A program made the translations under genes and the position numbers. 16,700 nt of DNA from Microbacteriaceae bacterium. GTDB lineage: Bacteria > Actinomycetota > Actinomycetes > Actinomycetales > Microbacteriaceae. The stretch spans positions 603-17,302 of the forward strand of contig DMKW01000037.1 in assembly GCA_003454135.1 (NCBI GenBank). Reading direction: 5' to 3'. Of this stretch, positions 1-7,165 are shown piece after piece (positions within the stretch are counted from its first letter, which is position 1; every line of letters begins with the position of its first letter). Under the pieces are notes generated by a model. That model was not told the DNA's origin. It made no database searches and worked only from the letters and a program-made list of their open reading frames with translations.

Positions 1-970
1 GCTGCGCCTGCTTGATCTGCAGAACGAGCAGGTCATCCGGATCTCCGCCCTCCAGAAGCACCACCCAGGAGTAGAGACCGACGCTGCCGACACCGACCAC
101 CTTGTGGGCGAAATCGACGATGCGGAAGCGGTCGAGGAGGTTCCGCCTAGCCGCCGTGAGCGACTCCCGATAGCCCTCGAAGGTCTCGTTGACGAACCCG
201 GCGGTCGGCCCATCGAGCGGGATGCGCGTGAGCAGCGGCGGCCGGTCGGCGAACTCGCGACGGCCGTCCACCTCGCGAGTGAGCTTGCGGATGACCGACC
301 AGGAGTTCCTGCTCCGCGCCTTCGCCACTCCATGCCGCACCGCACGCTTGCCGACCTTGCCCGTCGACGACGAGATGATCGCCTCGACCTGGCTGGACTC
401 CATCCGGTCGTACCAGACGCGCATGATGGGCATGCTCGCGTAGTCGCTCATGGCCGTGCGATAGGTGCGCGCAGCCTCGAGGGCCGCCGCGTGGCCGATC
501 TCCGGCCGGAGACCGGCGTCGAACCCGGCGAGCACGAACGATGTGGCGAGCCTCTTCAGGTCCCACTCGAACGGCCCGGGGAAAGTCTCGTCGAAGTCGT
601 TCACATCGAATACCACACGGCGGTCCTCGCTCGCGAAGAGGCCGAAGTTGGAGAGGTGGGCGTCGCCGCACAGCTGGGTTTCGAGCGTGCTGTTGCCGAG
701 ACTCGCCAGGTCGCGAGCCATGATTCGCGCCGTGCCACGAAAAAAAGTGAATGCCGAGACGGCCATGCGCTCGTGACGAAGGGGGACGAGCGCGGGATCC
801 CGCGTCGACTCATCGCCCTCGATGAGGTCGACCGGATCGGGCCGCCCGGGCGCCGGATGCCAGTGGGCGAGCAAGGCGCGCGGTGCCGTCGCCCGCGCCG
901 CGCGCCCGCGCTGTTCCCTGTCCTGGCGCGAGGTGCGAGGCCCGCTCACCGCGAGGTCATGGTTCGTCAT
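1..970 (-). CDS. DUF2252 family protein (3' end outside window)
   Basis: About 323 codons are visible; the frame is open to the left edge, so the C-terminus is missing (the family usually exceeds 400 residues). Hallmarks are QLCGDAHLSNFG near residues 99-110, FDVNDFDETFPGPFEWDLKR near 121-140 and VVGVGSVG further on. The biochemical role of DUF2252 is not established. The GDAHxxN and DxNDFDE blocks recall the catalytic loop and metal-binding segment of aminoglycoside-phosphotransferase-like kinases, which is only an inference. The chosen start, ATG at 970-968, has GAGGGG six bases upstream; an in-frame ATG at 976 has no room for that site. The start lies inside the end of the upstream membrane-protein gene (stop at 957), so the two genes are probably translationally coupled. 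The reading frame was followed from start to edge without interruption, including a run of seven T that encodes Phe-Phe. Confidence 0.9.
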   Translation of the reverse strand, partial: MTNHDLAVSGPRTSRQDREQRGRAARATAPRALLAHWHPAPGRPDPVDLIEGDESTRDPALVPLRHERMAVSAFTFFRGTARIMARDLASLGNSTLETQLCGDAHLSNFGLFASEDRRVVFDVNDFDETFPGPFEWDLKRLATSFVLAGFDAGLRPEIGHAAALEAARTYRTAMSDYASMPIMRVWYDRMESSQVEAIISSSTGKVGKRAVRHGVAKARSRNSWSVIRKLTREVDGRREFADRPPLLTRIPLDGPTAGFVNETFEGYRESLTAARRNLLDRFRIVDFAHKVVGVGSVGLYSWVVLLEGGDPDDLLVLQIKQAQ

Positions 971-2030
971 CGTCATCCCCTCGATCGACCGCTGTGCGCC
1001 GTCGTGGCGACGCGCGAAGACGGGCAGCCGAGGCCACCACGAACGCGCGAAAGCGCCGAGCGGCCCGGAGCGGTCCCACGAGCCACGCGATGCAGGCTGC
1101 GATGCAGGCGAACCCCGCGACGGCCACGATCGCCCCAGTCAAGCCGGCTACGAATTGATCGTAGAGCGAACCGGCAGTCTCGGCTGGCATCGGTTTCACC
1201 GCACCGAGAAACGCAAATCGGCCTAGTCCGATGGCCGCGTCGAGGAGGACCATCACGATCGCGACGATGACGGCGGTGCGGGCGGCGGAGCGGATGCGAC
1301 GTCGCGCGGCGAGCACTCCGGCGACGAGGAAGACGAGCGCCAGCCAGGGCAGCCAGGTGCCGGCCGCAGCGACTATCGAATAGGCGGCCCTGGCCACTCC
1401 CACCGACTCGGAGCGAGCGATCACGATCGTCTTCTCGACGGTCGGGATCTTGTCGGCGAACGTCACGCCCTTCTCGACCAGCACGGTCTTGAGGCGTTCG
1501 ACGATCGGGCCGAGCGGGAGGCCGATGGTGTCCGGCTCGTCGGCGGAGATGAGGGCATCGGAATCCGAGCTGAGGGTGGCGATGATCTGGTTGTGCGAGA
1601 GCCTGAGAGCCTTCGCCCACGTGACCGCGAACGCGTCGGAGGCCACATACCGGGAGACGATGTCCTGGATGATGTGCTGCACACCCTGGGCGGCAGTTCC
1701 CTTGAGCGCGTTGAGCGCGGCGGTGGCGGCCGGCCCCGTTCCGAGACCCGTGATCCCGTCGATTGCATCCGACGTGAGCCGGGGGATGTCGATCGACTCA
1801 TTGATAGCGACCACGATCTGGTCGGCGAGATAGGCCTGCACCGTGGGATCCCGCGCAAGGGGTGCAAAGTTCGCGACGAAACTGTTGGTGTCGGTGATTT
1901 CCACGTTCGCCCACGCCGCGACGACCGACACGGGAGCCAGCAGAACACCGATCGTGAGGAGAGAGGCCGCCAGGATGGTGCGGGGCCTCGGGCGGCGCCG
2001 TACATGCGAAGAGTGATCGTCATTCACCAT
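957..2030 (-). CDS. Conserved actinobacterial integral membrane protein
   Basis: A 357-residue protein of unknown function. One hydrophobic helix lies near residues 19-40, followed by a polar region of about 175 residues (41-216) and three more helices near 217-240, 250-272 and 296-318. The tail is Arg-rich and then acidic (ends DDDDEP). The 41-216 region is probably extracytoplasmic and contains DTNSFVANFAPLARDPTVQ, a pattern I associate with a widespread but uncharacterised actinobacterial membrane family (memory, not a search). Start ATG 2030-2028 is preceded by GGAG six bases upstream. Its stop overlaps the start of the DUF2252 gene by 14 bases, indicating coupled expression. It is separated by 66 bases from the gtrA-like gene upstream, so it may belong to the same long transcript or have its own promoter. 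No enzymatic motif was seen. Confidence 0.85.
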   Translation of the reverse strand: MVNDDHSSHVRRRPRPRTILAASLLTIGVLLAPVSVVAAWANVEITDTNSFVANFAPLARDPTVQAYLADQIVVAINESIDIPRLTSDAIDGITGLGTGPAATAALNALKGTAAQGVQHIIQDIVSRYVASDAFAVTWAKALRLSHNQIIATLSSDSDALISADEPDTIGLPLGPIVERLKTVLVEKGVTFADKIPTVEKTIVIARSESVGVARAAYSIVAAAGTWLPWLALVFLVAGVLAARRRIRSAARTAVIVAIVMVLLDAAIGLGRFAFLGAVKPMPAETAGSLYDQFVAGLTGAIVAVAGFACIAACIAWLVGPLRAARRFRAFVVASAARLRASPRRRTAVDRGDDDDEP

Positions 2031-2096
2031 GACAGCTCCGATTGGCCGGTGAGGAATACTTTATCCCCGCCCGGCCGCTCGATCCGCGATTTCCGA

Positions 2097-2600
2097 CTAC
2101 CGGATGGCGACCGTCGCCTCGTTCACGGACGCCGCGGACGGTACCGCCGCACCCACACGCCGGCGACGTGACGAGAAGACCCACCAGCGGTACAGCGCGA
2201 AACGGAACGCGGTGCCTAGCGCGAGCCCGACCACGTTGCTCGCGATGTTGTCGGCGATGATCGAGGTGTACCCGAGGAGGTAGTGCGACACCCAGAGGCA
2301 CCCGAGGGCGATCGCCATGCCGGCCGCGCTCACGACGGCGAATTCGATGCCCTCGCGCACCACGTCGGTACGACGCTGCGAGCGGAAGGTCCAGAAGCGG
2401 TTGCCGATCCAGTTGACGATGATCGCGAGCGACGTGGAGATGGCCTTGGCGATCACCGGGCCGCCGTGAACTGCGCTCGGTTCGAGCACGGTCGTGCGGA
2501 GCGCGTTGAACACGACGATGTCGACGACGAGCCCGATCCCGCCGACGAGCACGAAACTGAGCAGCTGCCTGCCGAGCGCGGCCCTAGACTCGCGCGACAT
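2097..2600 (-). CDS. GtrA family membrane protein (putative polyprenol-phosphate-sugar flippase)
   Basis: A 167-residue protein with four predicted helices (about 13-34, 49-68, 87-108 and 118-141), the usual size and topology of GtrA/GtcA proteins. Family signatures are FVLVGGIGLVVD in helix 1, NWIGNRFWTF after helix 2 and FRFALYRWWVF at the end of helix 4, followed by an Arg-rich cytoplasmic tail. GtrA proteins are thought to flip undecaprenyl-phosphate-linked sugars across the membrane so that GT-C transferases can use them outside. The ATG at 2600 lies 17 bases inside the end of the adjacent polyprenol-phosphate glycosyltransferase gene, so the two are almost certainly co-translated. That neighbour is the enzyme type that would make its lipid-linked substrate. 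The family call is firm; the transported sugar is unknown. Confidence 0.9.
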   Translation of the reverse strand: MSRESRAALGRQLLSFVLVGGIGLVVDIVVFNALRTTVLEPSAVHGGPVIAKAISTSLAIIVNWIGNRFWTFRSQRRTDVVREGIEFAVVSAAGMAIALGCLWVSHYLLGYTSIIADNIASNVVGLALGTAFRFALYRWWVFSSRRRRVGAAVPSAASVNEATVAIR

Positions 2601-3378
2601 GGTGCTTCCGTACCTCGGCCTGCGGCTCGAGCGGCGTGACGCCCCGCAACCGCGAGGGCAGCCCCTTGATGCCCCACACGCTCACACGCAGGATGGCCTC
2701 GCCTACGATTCCCGAGCTCATCTTCGATTCACCGTGCACGCGCTCGACGAACGTGATCGGCACCTCGGCGATGCGCAGGCCGGCGGTGTGGGCGTGCCAG
2801 AGCATGTCGATCTGGAAGCAGTAGCCCTGGCTCACGATCGTCTCGTACCCGATCGTCTCGAGCGCGAACGCCGAGAAGGCCCGATAGCCGCCCGTGATGT
2901 CCCGGAACGGCAGGCCGAGGGCGATGCGCGCGTACAGGCTGCCGCCTTGCGAGAGGAGGGCGCGGCGCAGCGGCCAGTTCTGCACGCTGCCGCCGGAGAC
3001 CCAGCGCGAGCCGAGCACGACGTCGGCGACGTCGAGCCGGTCGAGCAATCGGGTGAGTTCTTCTGGCTGGTGCGAGCCGTCTGCATCCATTTCGACGAAA
3101 CGCTCGTAACCGCGCTCGAGCCCCCACGCGAACCCGGCGCGGTAGGCGGCTCCGAGGCCCTCCTTGCCGGCGCGGTGCAGCACGTGGATGCGGTCGTGGC
3201 CCGACGCGAGTGCCGAGGCGAGGGCGCCGGTGCCGTCCGGCGAGTTGTCGTCGACCACGAGCACGTCCACTCCTGGCGCGTGTCGCAGCACCCTCGCGGT
3301 GATGTCGGCGAGGTTTTCGCGCTCGTTGTAGGTGGGGATGACGACGAGCGTGCTGTTCGTGCGATCGATCTGGGTCAT
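2584..3378 (-). CDS. GT2 polyprenol-phosphate glycosyltransferase (Ppm1/DPM1-like)
   Basis: A 264-residue protein expected to transfer a sugar, typically mannose from GDP-mannose, onto polyprenyl phosphate at the inner face of the membrane. Visible motifs are VVIPTYNERENL (12-23), VDDNSPDGT (42-50), the metal-binding DAD in EMDADGSHQPE (96-106), LGSRWVSGG (122-130) and SQGYCFQIDM (183-192). The protein ends shortly after the catalytic domain with no C-terminal transmembrane helices, so it resembles the DPM1-like half of actinobacterial Ppm1 and not CsbB, GtrB or ArnC, which carry two membrane helices. Start ATG 3378-3376 overlaps the stop of the GT39-like gene (ATGA) and has GAGGGAGA seven bases upstream; longer in-frame starts lie inside the previous gene. 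It overlaps the next gene, gtrA-like, by 17 bases. The donor sugar is inferred from the family only. Confidence 0.92.
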   Translation of the reverse strand: MTQIDRTNSTLVVIPTYNERENLADITARVLRHAPGVDVLVVDDNSPDGTGALASALASGHDRIHVLHRAGKEGLGAAYRAGFAWGLERGYERFVEMDADGSHQPEELTRLLDRLDVADVVLGSRWVSGGSVQNWPLRRALLSQGGSLYARIALGLPFRDITGGYRAFSAFALETIGYETIVSQGYCFQIDMLWHAHTAGLRIAEVPITFVERVHGESKMSSGIVGEAILRVSVWGIKGLPSRLRGVTPLEPQAEVRKHHVARV

Positions 3379-4910
3379 GGTGTCTCCCTCGTGAGTTCGT
3401 AAACGACGGTCCGATGGACGGGGATCGTGCGGATGACAGCGAATCCGAGCCGCTGGAGTTGGATGATGTTTGCCGGTGTGCCGGAGCCCTTGAGCTCGAG
3501 ATCCCACACGGTGCCCGTCGAGGCGAGCGCGCCGCCCACATCGCTCACGGGCGCCGCCTTGTCCCACAGGCCCGGCAGTTCGGTGAATTTTGCGACGAGG
3601 GTGGCATCGGTGAGGCCGGCGAAGGCCGTCGGATAGAGGCGCATGGCGAGTCGCGGTGCCCGGGATGGGCGCGTCGTCTCGTCGAAGACGACGGCGTCAC
3701 CGGCGTGGGCGTTGGCCGCGACGACCTCAGACACCTGGCGGAGGTCGCTTCCGCCGTCCTTGGCGAACGGTGTGCGCTGTTGGATATCGGTGTGGGCCGC
3801 GAGAGCCGCGAGCGCCACGACGAGCACGGCGGGGATCGCCGTCCGCAGCAGCGGCTGCATACGGGAGCGTCGAAGGGTGGCCAGCCGAGCACCGACCGCC
3901 TCGATTCCCACAGCCACCATGAGCGCGGCGATGGGTGCGCAAAACGAGAGGTAACGCACGGTGTACATCGGGGCGATGACGGTGTTGCCGATGAGCAGCG
4001 CCGCCGTTGGCAGCACGAGCCACGCGATGAGGAGCACCCGGAACTCGGACCTCGACCTGATCAGGGAGACGATGCCGACGATGATCAGCGCCCAGCCGGC
4101 CGTCGCAAGCCAGAGGTCGCCGAACCACTGCACGATCACGATCCGGTCGAAGGTGGCGTAGCCGCGGTGGGCGAGGAAGGTGATCTGCCCGTGCTGCGCG
4201 AGACCGTAGATGAGGATGGGGGCCGCGGCAATCACCGTGACGACCATCGCCGCGAGCCACCTGCGCAGGATCGAGCGTCGTGCCGGCGAGGCGAGCACTG
4301 CAACGCCGTGCACGAGCGCGATGAGCACGAAGTAGAAGAACACGTAGATCGAGGCGGCGACGACGAGTCCGTAGGCGAGCCAGGGGAGCAGCGTCGTGAC
4401 CCTGCGTCTCAGCAGGGTGACGAAGAGAATCGTGAGCCACACCGCGATGGCGGTGCCGATCGCGTATGAGCGGCCCTCGGCCGCCATGTAGCTGATGCGG
4501 GGGAGCACGAGACACACGATTCCGGCGACCACGGCGACCCGGCGCCGGAAGAGCAGGTTGCCGAGCACGACGATCCCGGCCACGGCGACCCCGACGGCCA
4601 CGGTGCTCGGAAATCGCACGGAGAGCTCGGATGCCCCGAACAGGTCGATCCAGAAGTGCAGGAAGAGGTAATAGGCGCCATGCACGGCGTCGACCCGACC
4701 AAGCTCGCTCCACAGCGTCGCGATCGGGCGCTCGGCCGACATGACGCTCGCTGCTTCGTCACCCCAGAACGACGGCACCCACGATCCGACAAAGTTGACA
4801 AACCAGCCGAGGACTCCGAGACCGGCGGCAAGCGGACCGATGCCGCGCCCGAAACGCCGAGCCAGCACTCGACCGGGTGCGGCCGGCCGTTCTGCCAGGA
4901 CGTTGCTCAC
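3375..4910 (-). CDS. GT39/ArnT-like multi-pass membrane glycosyltransferase (GT-C fold)
   Basis: A 511-residue membrane protein. After a basic N-terminus, helix 1 (about 26-46) leads into the first outer loop, which carries SFWGDEAASV (48-57). The Asp-Glu pair at 51-52 matches the acidic pair in the first outer loop of GT-C enzymes of the PMT/ArnT group. Roughly ten further hydrophobic segments extend to about residue 380, followed by a soluble C-terminal domain of about 130 residues. Such enzymes take a sugar from a polyprenol-phosphate carrier and place it on a protein, lipid or polymer outside the membrane. Start GTG 4910-4908 has AGAGG eight bases upstream. The stop overlaps the start of the polyprenol-phosphate glycosyltransferase (ATGA), and gtrA-like follows, so donor synthesis, flipping and transfer are encoded together. 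The acceptor cannot be predicted. Confidence 0.85.
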   Translation of the reverse strand: MSNVLAERPAAPGRVLARRFGRGIGPLAAGLGVLGWFVNFVGSWVPSFWGDEAASVMSAERPIATLWSELGRVDAVHGAYYLFLHFWIDLFGASELSVRFPSTVAVGVAVAGIVVLGNLLFRRRVAVVAGIVCLVLPRISYMAAEGRSYAIGTAIAVWLTILFVTLLRRRVTTLLPWLAYGLVVAASIYVFFYFVLIALVHGVAVLASPARRSILRRWLAAMVVTVIAAAPILIYGLAQHGQITFLAHRGYATFDRIVIVQWFGDLWLATAGWALIIVGIVSLIRSRSEFRVLLIAWLVLPTAALLIGNTVIAPMYTVRYLSFCAPIAALMVAVGIEAVGARLATLRRSRMQPLLRTAIPAVLVVALAALAAHTDIQQRTPFAKDGGSDLRQVSEVVAANAHAGDAVVFDETTRPSRAPRLAMRLYPTAFAGLTDATLVAKFTELPGLWDKAAPVSDVGGALASTGTVWDLELKGSGTPANIIQLQRLGFAVIRTIPVHRTVVYELTRETP

Positions 4911-4941
4911 GGAAATCGCCTCTCGCCGCCGGTAAACGAAC

Positions 4942-4955
4942 CCGGCAAGTGCCGG
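4942..4955. repeat. Short inverted repeat upstream of the glycosyltransferase operon
   Basis: CCGGCAAGTGCCGG has perfect 6-base arms around a central AG. It lies 32 bases upstream of the GTG start of the GT39-like gene, so it would fall in its leader or promoter. It could be an operator or a small hairpin; no T-run follows on either strand, so it does not look like an intrinsic terminator. Confidence 0.35.
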
Positions 4956-5014
4956 CTCGCCTACTCATCGTGACGATCGAGTCCTGAGGTTTGCCCCAGA
5001 TCGATGGCAACGGA

Positions 5015-5028
5015 TGTGAGAGTTCACA
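5015..5028. promoter_or_regulatory. Operator-like palindrome TGTGA-N4-TCACA
   Basis: TGTGAGAGTTCACA is a perfect 5-base-arm inverted repeat in the 142-base gap between the histidine kinase stop and the GT39-like start. The arms match CRP/GlxR half-sites, but those sites normally have a 6-base spacer, not 4, so the cognate regulator is unclear. The gap also has an 8-base direct repeat AGGTTTGC (4987-4994 and 5030-5037). I could not identify a convincing -10/-35 pair for the operon here. Confidence 0.35.
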
Positions 5029-5052
5029 CAGGTTTGCGGCCCGCTCGCCTGC

Positions 5053-6411
5053 TCAGCGGATCGTGGGCAGCGACACCGTGACCGTGAATCCGGCGCCGTT
5101 GGCCAGGGTGGTCTCCCCGTGCGCGGCGGTGACGATAGCGTGCACGATCGCGAGTCCGAGTCCGCTGCCGCCGTCCCGTTTGGCCCTCGCGGCATCCGGT
5201 CTCGAGAAGCGGTCGAAGGCGACCGGAAGGAAGTCGTCCGGCATGCCGGGGCCCGAGTCGACGACGGTGAGGATGAGGTTGGATTGGGCGTGCCGCAGGG
5301 CTATGCGCACGCTTCCCCCGTTCGGCACAGCGGTGATCGCGTTGCTCGTGAGGTTGCCGAGAATCCGACCGAAGTTGCCGACGGCGATGCGGTAGAACGC
5401 GTCGGTCGGTTCACCGGCCACATCGAAATCCACCGTGACGCTCTTCGCCGCGGCGATGAGCCTCGCCCGGTCGACGGACGCGGCGACCTCGGCGGCGAGT
5501 TCGTCCCACGTGCTCACTCCCTCCGGCGTCTTCGCCTCGATCTGGGAGAGCTGCAGCAGGCCGGTCGCGAGGGCCGAGAGTCGAGCGACGGAGTGCTGCG
5601 CGGCGGTGATCTCGGCCTCGAGAGCCTGGGCGTCTCCGCTCGAGAGGTGGGCGAGTTCGAGCTGGGTCATGAGGATCGCGAGCGGGGTCCGCAACTCATG
5701 GCTCGCGTCGGAGACGAGCTGACGTTCGCGGTCCACCGATTGGCGAACCTCGGAGATGAACTCGTTGAGGGTCCTCGCGAGGGCCGACAGCTCATCCGTC
5801 GCCGGCCCGATCGGCAGTGGCTCCGTCGATCCCTGCGCCACGAGCGCTTCGGCCTGCTTGCGCATTCGGCTCACCGGACGCAGGGCCGCACTCGTGAGCA
5901 GCCACGACGCGACTCCGAAACCGGAGACGAGCAGTATTCCCACGATGATGAGGGCTTGCGTGATGCGATCGAGCAGGAGCGTCGACGAGTCCTGGTTGCG
6001 GGCGCTGAGCACGTGCCAGTCTCCGGCCGACGTCGAGACCGTCTGGTTGAGCACGAGGTAGGTGTCGTCTCCCGCAACAACCGACGCCACCGCTTTCCCC
6101 TGATTGAGCAGCGAATCGATCCTGTTTTTGAGGGCCTTGGGAAGGTTCGACTCGACGATGGTGCCGCCCGGCCGCACGATTGCGATGAGTTGCCCGCTGG
6201 CCGGGGTGTCGAACGTGGTGGTGGGATGGGCCGTGATCTCGGTGAGGAAGGGATCGGCGTCATGGGTGAGCAGTGTCTTCGTCGTGCCGGCGATGATCGA
6301 CTCGACCTGCACCCGGAAGGCGACGACGGCGAGGCCGGCGAGCACCGCCGCGATGAGCACGCTCCCGAGGGTGATGCGCCAGCGTATGGAGAGCCGTCGG
6401 AGTGCGTTCAC
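5053..6411 (-). CDS. Sensor histidine kinase of a two-component system (HAMP-HisKA-HATPase)
   Basis: A 452-residue membrane kinase paired with the OmpR-type regulator just upstream. Helix 1 is at about 13-34, the extracytoplasmic sensor region at 35-150, helix 2 at 152-173 and a HAMP linker at 174-226. The HisKA domain has phospho-acceptor His238 in SDASHELRTPLA. The ATPase domain shows the N box (Asn353/Asn357 in NLTSNAI), the G1 box DSGPGM (385-390) and the F/G2 boxes FDRFSRP and GGSGLGLAIV (414-423). All catalytic motifs are present, so it should be active. Start GTG 6411-6409 overlaps the TGA of the regulator (GTGA), which sets the start and indicates coupled translation; longer in-frame extensions only read through the regulator gene. 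The sensor region resembles no ligand-binding domain I recognise. The stimulus is unknown, but the co-oriented glycosyltransferase operon downstream suggests envelope sensing. Confidence 0.93.
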   Translation of the reverse strand: MNALRRLSIRWRITLGSVLIAAVLAGLAVVAFRVQVESIIAGTTKTLLTHDADPFLTEITAHPTTTFDTPASGQLIAIVRPGGTIVESNLPKALKNRIDSLLNQGKAVASVVAGDDTYLVLNQTVSTSAGDWHVLSARNQDSSTLLLDRITQALIIVGILLVSGFGVASWLLTSAALRPVSRMRKQAEALVAQGSTEPLPIGPATDELSALARTLNEFISEVRQSVDRERQLVSDASHELRTPLAILMTQLELAHLSSGDAQALEAEITAAQHSVARLSALATGLLQLSQIEAKTPEGVSTWDELAAEVAASVDRARLIAAAKSVTVDFDVAGEPTDAFYRIAVGNFGRILGNLTSNAITAVPNGGSVRIALRHAQSNLILTVVDSGPGMPDDFLPVAFDRFSRPDAARAKRDGGSGLGLAIVHAIVTAAHGETTLANGAGFTVTVSLPTIR

Positions 6412-7082
6412 CCCGTGACCTCGAGTGCGTAGCCGGCGCCCCGCGTGGTCGTGATGCGCACGAGGGTCTCCTCCGCATCGAGCTTTCGCCTGAGGTAGCT
6501 CACGTACTGGTCGACGATGTTGGGGTCGATGTTGTCGGTCGTGCCCCACACCTCCTGCAGAATCGTGGCGCGGCTCACGGTCGCCCCCGCCTGTGCGCCG
6601 AGCAGCCTCAAGAGGGTGAATTCCTTCGGACTGAGCGCGATGGTGCGGCCGTTGGCGGTGACGCTGAGGGTGAGCGAATCGATTCTGAGGTTGCCGATGG
6701 CGAGCGTGAGCTTGTCGGCTGAGGCGTCGCGACGCAGGAGAGCGCGGATGCGGGCGCTCAGTTCGATGAACGCGAACGGCTTGGTGAGATAGTCGTCGGC
6801 GCCCGAGTCGAGACCGAAGACGCGGTCTTCGACGGCGTCGCGAGCGGTGAGCAGGAGCAGGGGGAGCGAGCTGCCGGTCTCGCGAATGCGTCGACAGATC
6901 TCGAACCCCGACATCTGCGGAAGCATGACGTCGATAGCGGCGAGGGCGAACTCCTCGTTGGCAACGGCTATGAGCGCGTCGATGCCGTTGTCGAGCACGA
7001 GCGTCTCGTAGCCCTCAGCCGTGAGCCCGCGGTCAATGAGGCGACCCATCTCGGGGTCGTCCTCCACAATCAGGATCTTCAC
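6408..7082 (-). CDS. OmpR/PhoB-family response regulator
   Basis: A 224-residue transcription factor. The receiver domain (about 1-115) has the acidic pair Glu7/Asp8-Asp9, phospho-acceptor Asp51 in AIDVMLPQMSG, Thr79 in LLLLTARD and Lys101 in YLTKPFAF. The C-terminal winged-helix DNA-binding domain (about 128-222) shows LSPKEFTLLRLL, VSRATILQEVWG, VDQYVSYLRRKLD and TTRGAGYAL, typical of the PhoB/OmpR output domain. Start GTG 7082-7080 is chosen because the receiver domain begins there (VKILIVEDD) and a GGAGGAG site lies about ten bases upstream; longer forms add a non-homologous tail. The gene overlaps the kinase gene downstream by 4 bases. A good promoter lies directly upstream, in the region shared with the divergent PAP2 gene. 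Target genes cannot be read from the sequence; the adjacent glycosyltransferase operon is the natural candidate. Confidence 0.95.
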   Translation of the reverse strand: MKILIVEDDPEMGRLIDRGLTAEGYETLVLDNGIDALIAVANEEFALAAIDVMLPQMSGFEICRRIRETGSSLPLLLLTARDAVEDRVFGLDSGADDYLTKPFAFIELSARIRALLRRDASADKLTLAIGNLRIDSLTLSVTANGRTIALSPKEFTLLRLLGAQAGATVSRATILQEVWGTTDNIDPNIVDQYVSYLRRKLDAEETLVRITTTRGAGYALEVTG

Positions 7083-7111
7083 GGCTCGTGTCTCCTCCAC
7101 CGGTCGCTTCC

Positions 7112-7139
7112 ACCTTAGATGCGGCCGGTACGGTTGCAA
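7112..7139 (-). promoter_or_regulatory. Promoter of the two-component operon
   Basis: On the minus strand, TTGCAA (7139-7134) is followed by 16 bases and then TAAGGT (7117-7112), about 30 bases before the GTG start. The -35 overlaps repeated GCAACG motifs (7136-7141 and 7145-7150, 9 bases apart) and an inverted repeat GTTGC-N7-GCAAC (7133-7149). These are possible regulator sites, perhaps for autoregulation. Confidence 0.5.
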
Positions 7140-7165
7140 CGTCAGCAACGAGCGGAAGGATTGGT

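Noticed and set aside
737..747. Run of seven A/T bases in the DUF2252 gene as a possible frameshift
   Set aside because: The reading frame with DUF2252 motifs continues unchanged on both sides of the run.
104..1270. Plus-strand open frame of about 388 codons at the left end
   Set aside because: It runs antisense through both the DUF2252 gene and the membrane-protein gene and shows no recognisable motif.
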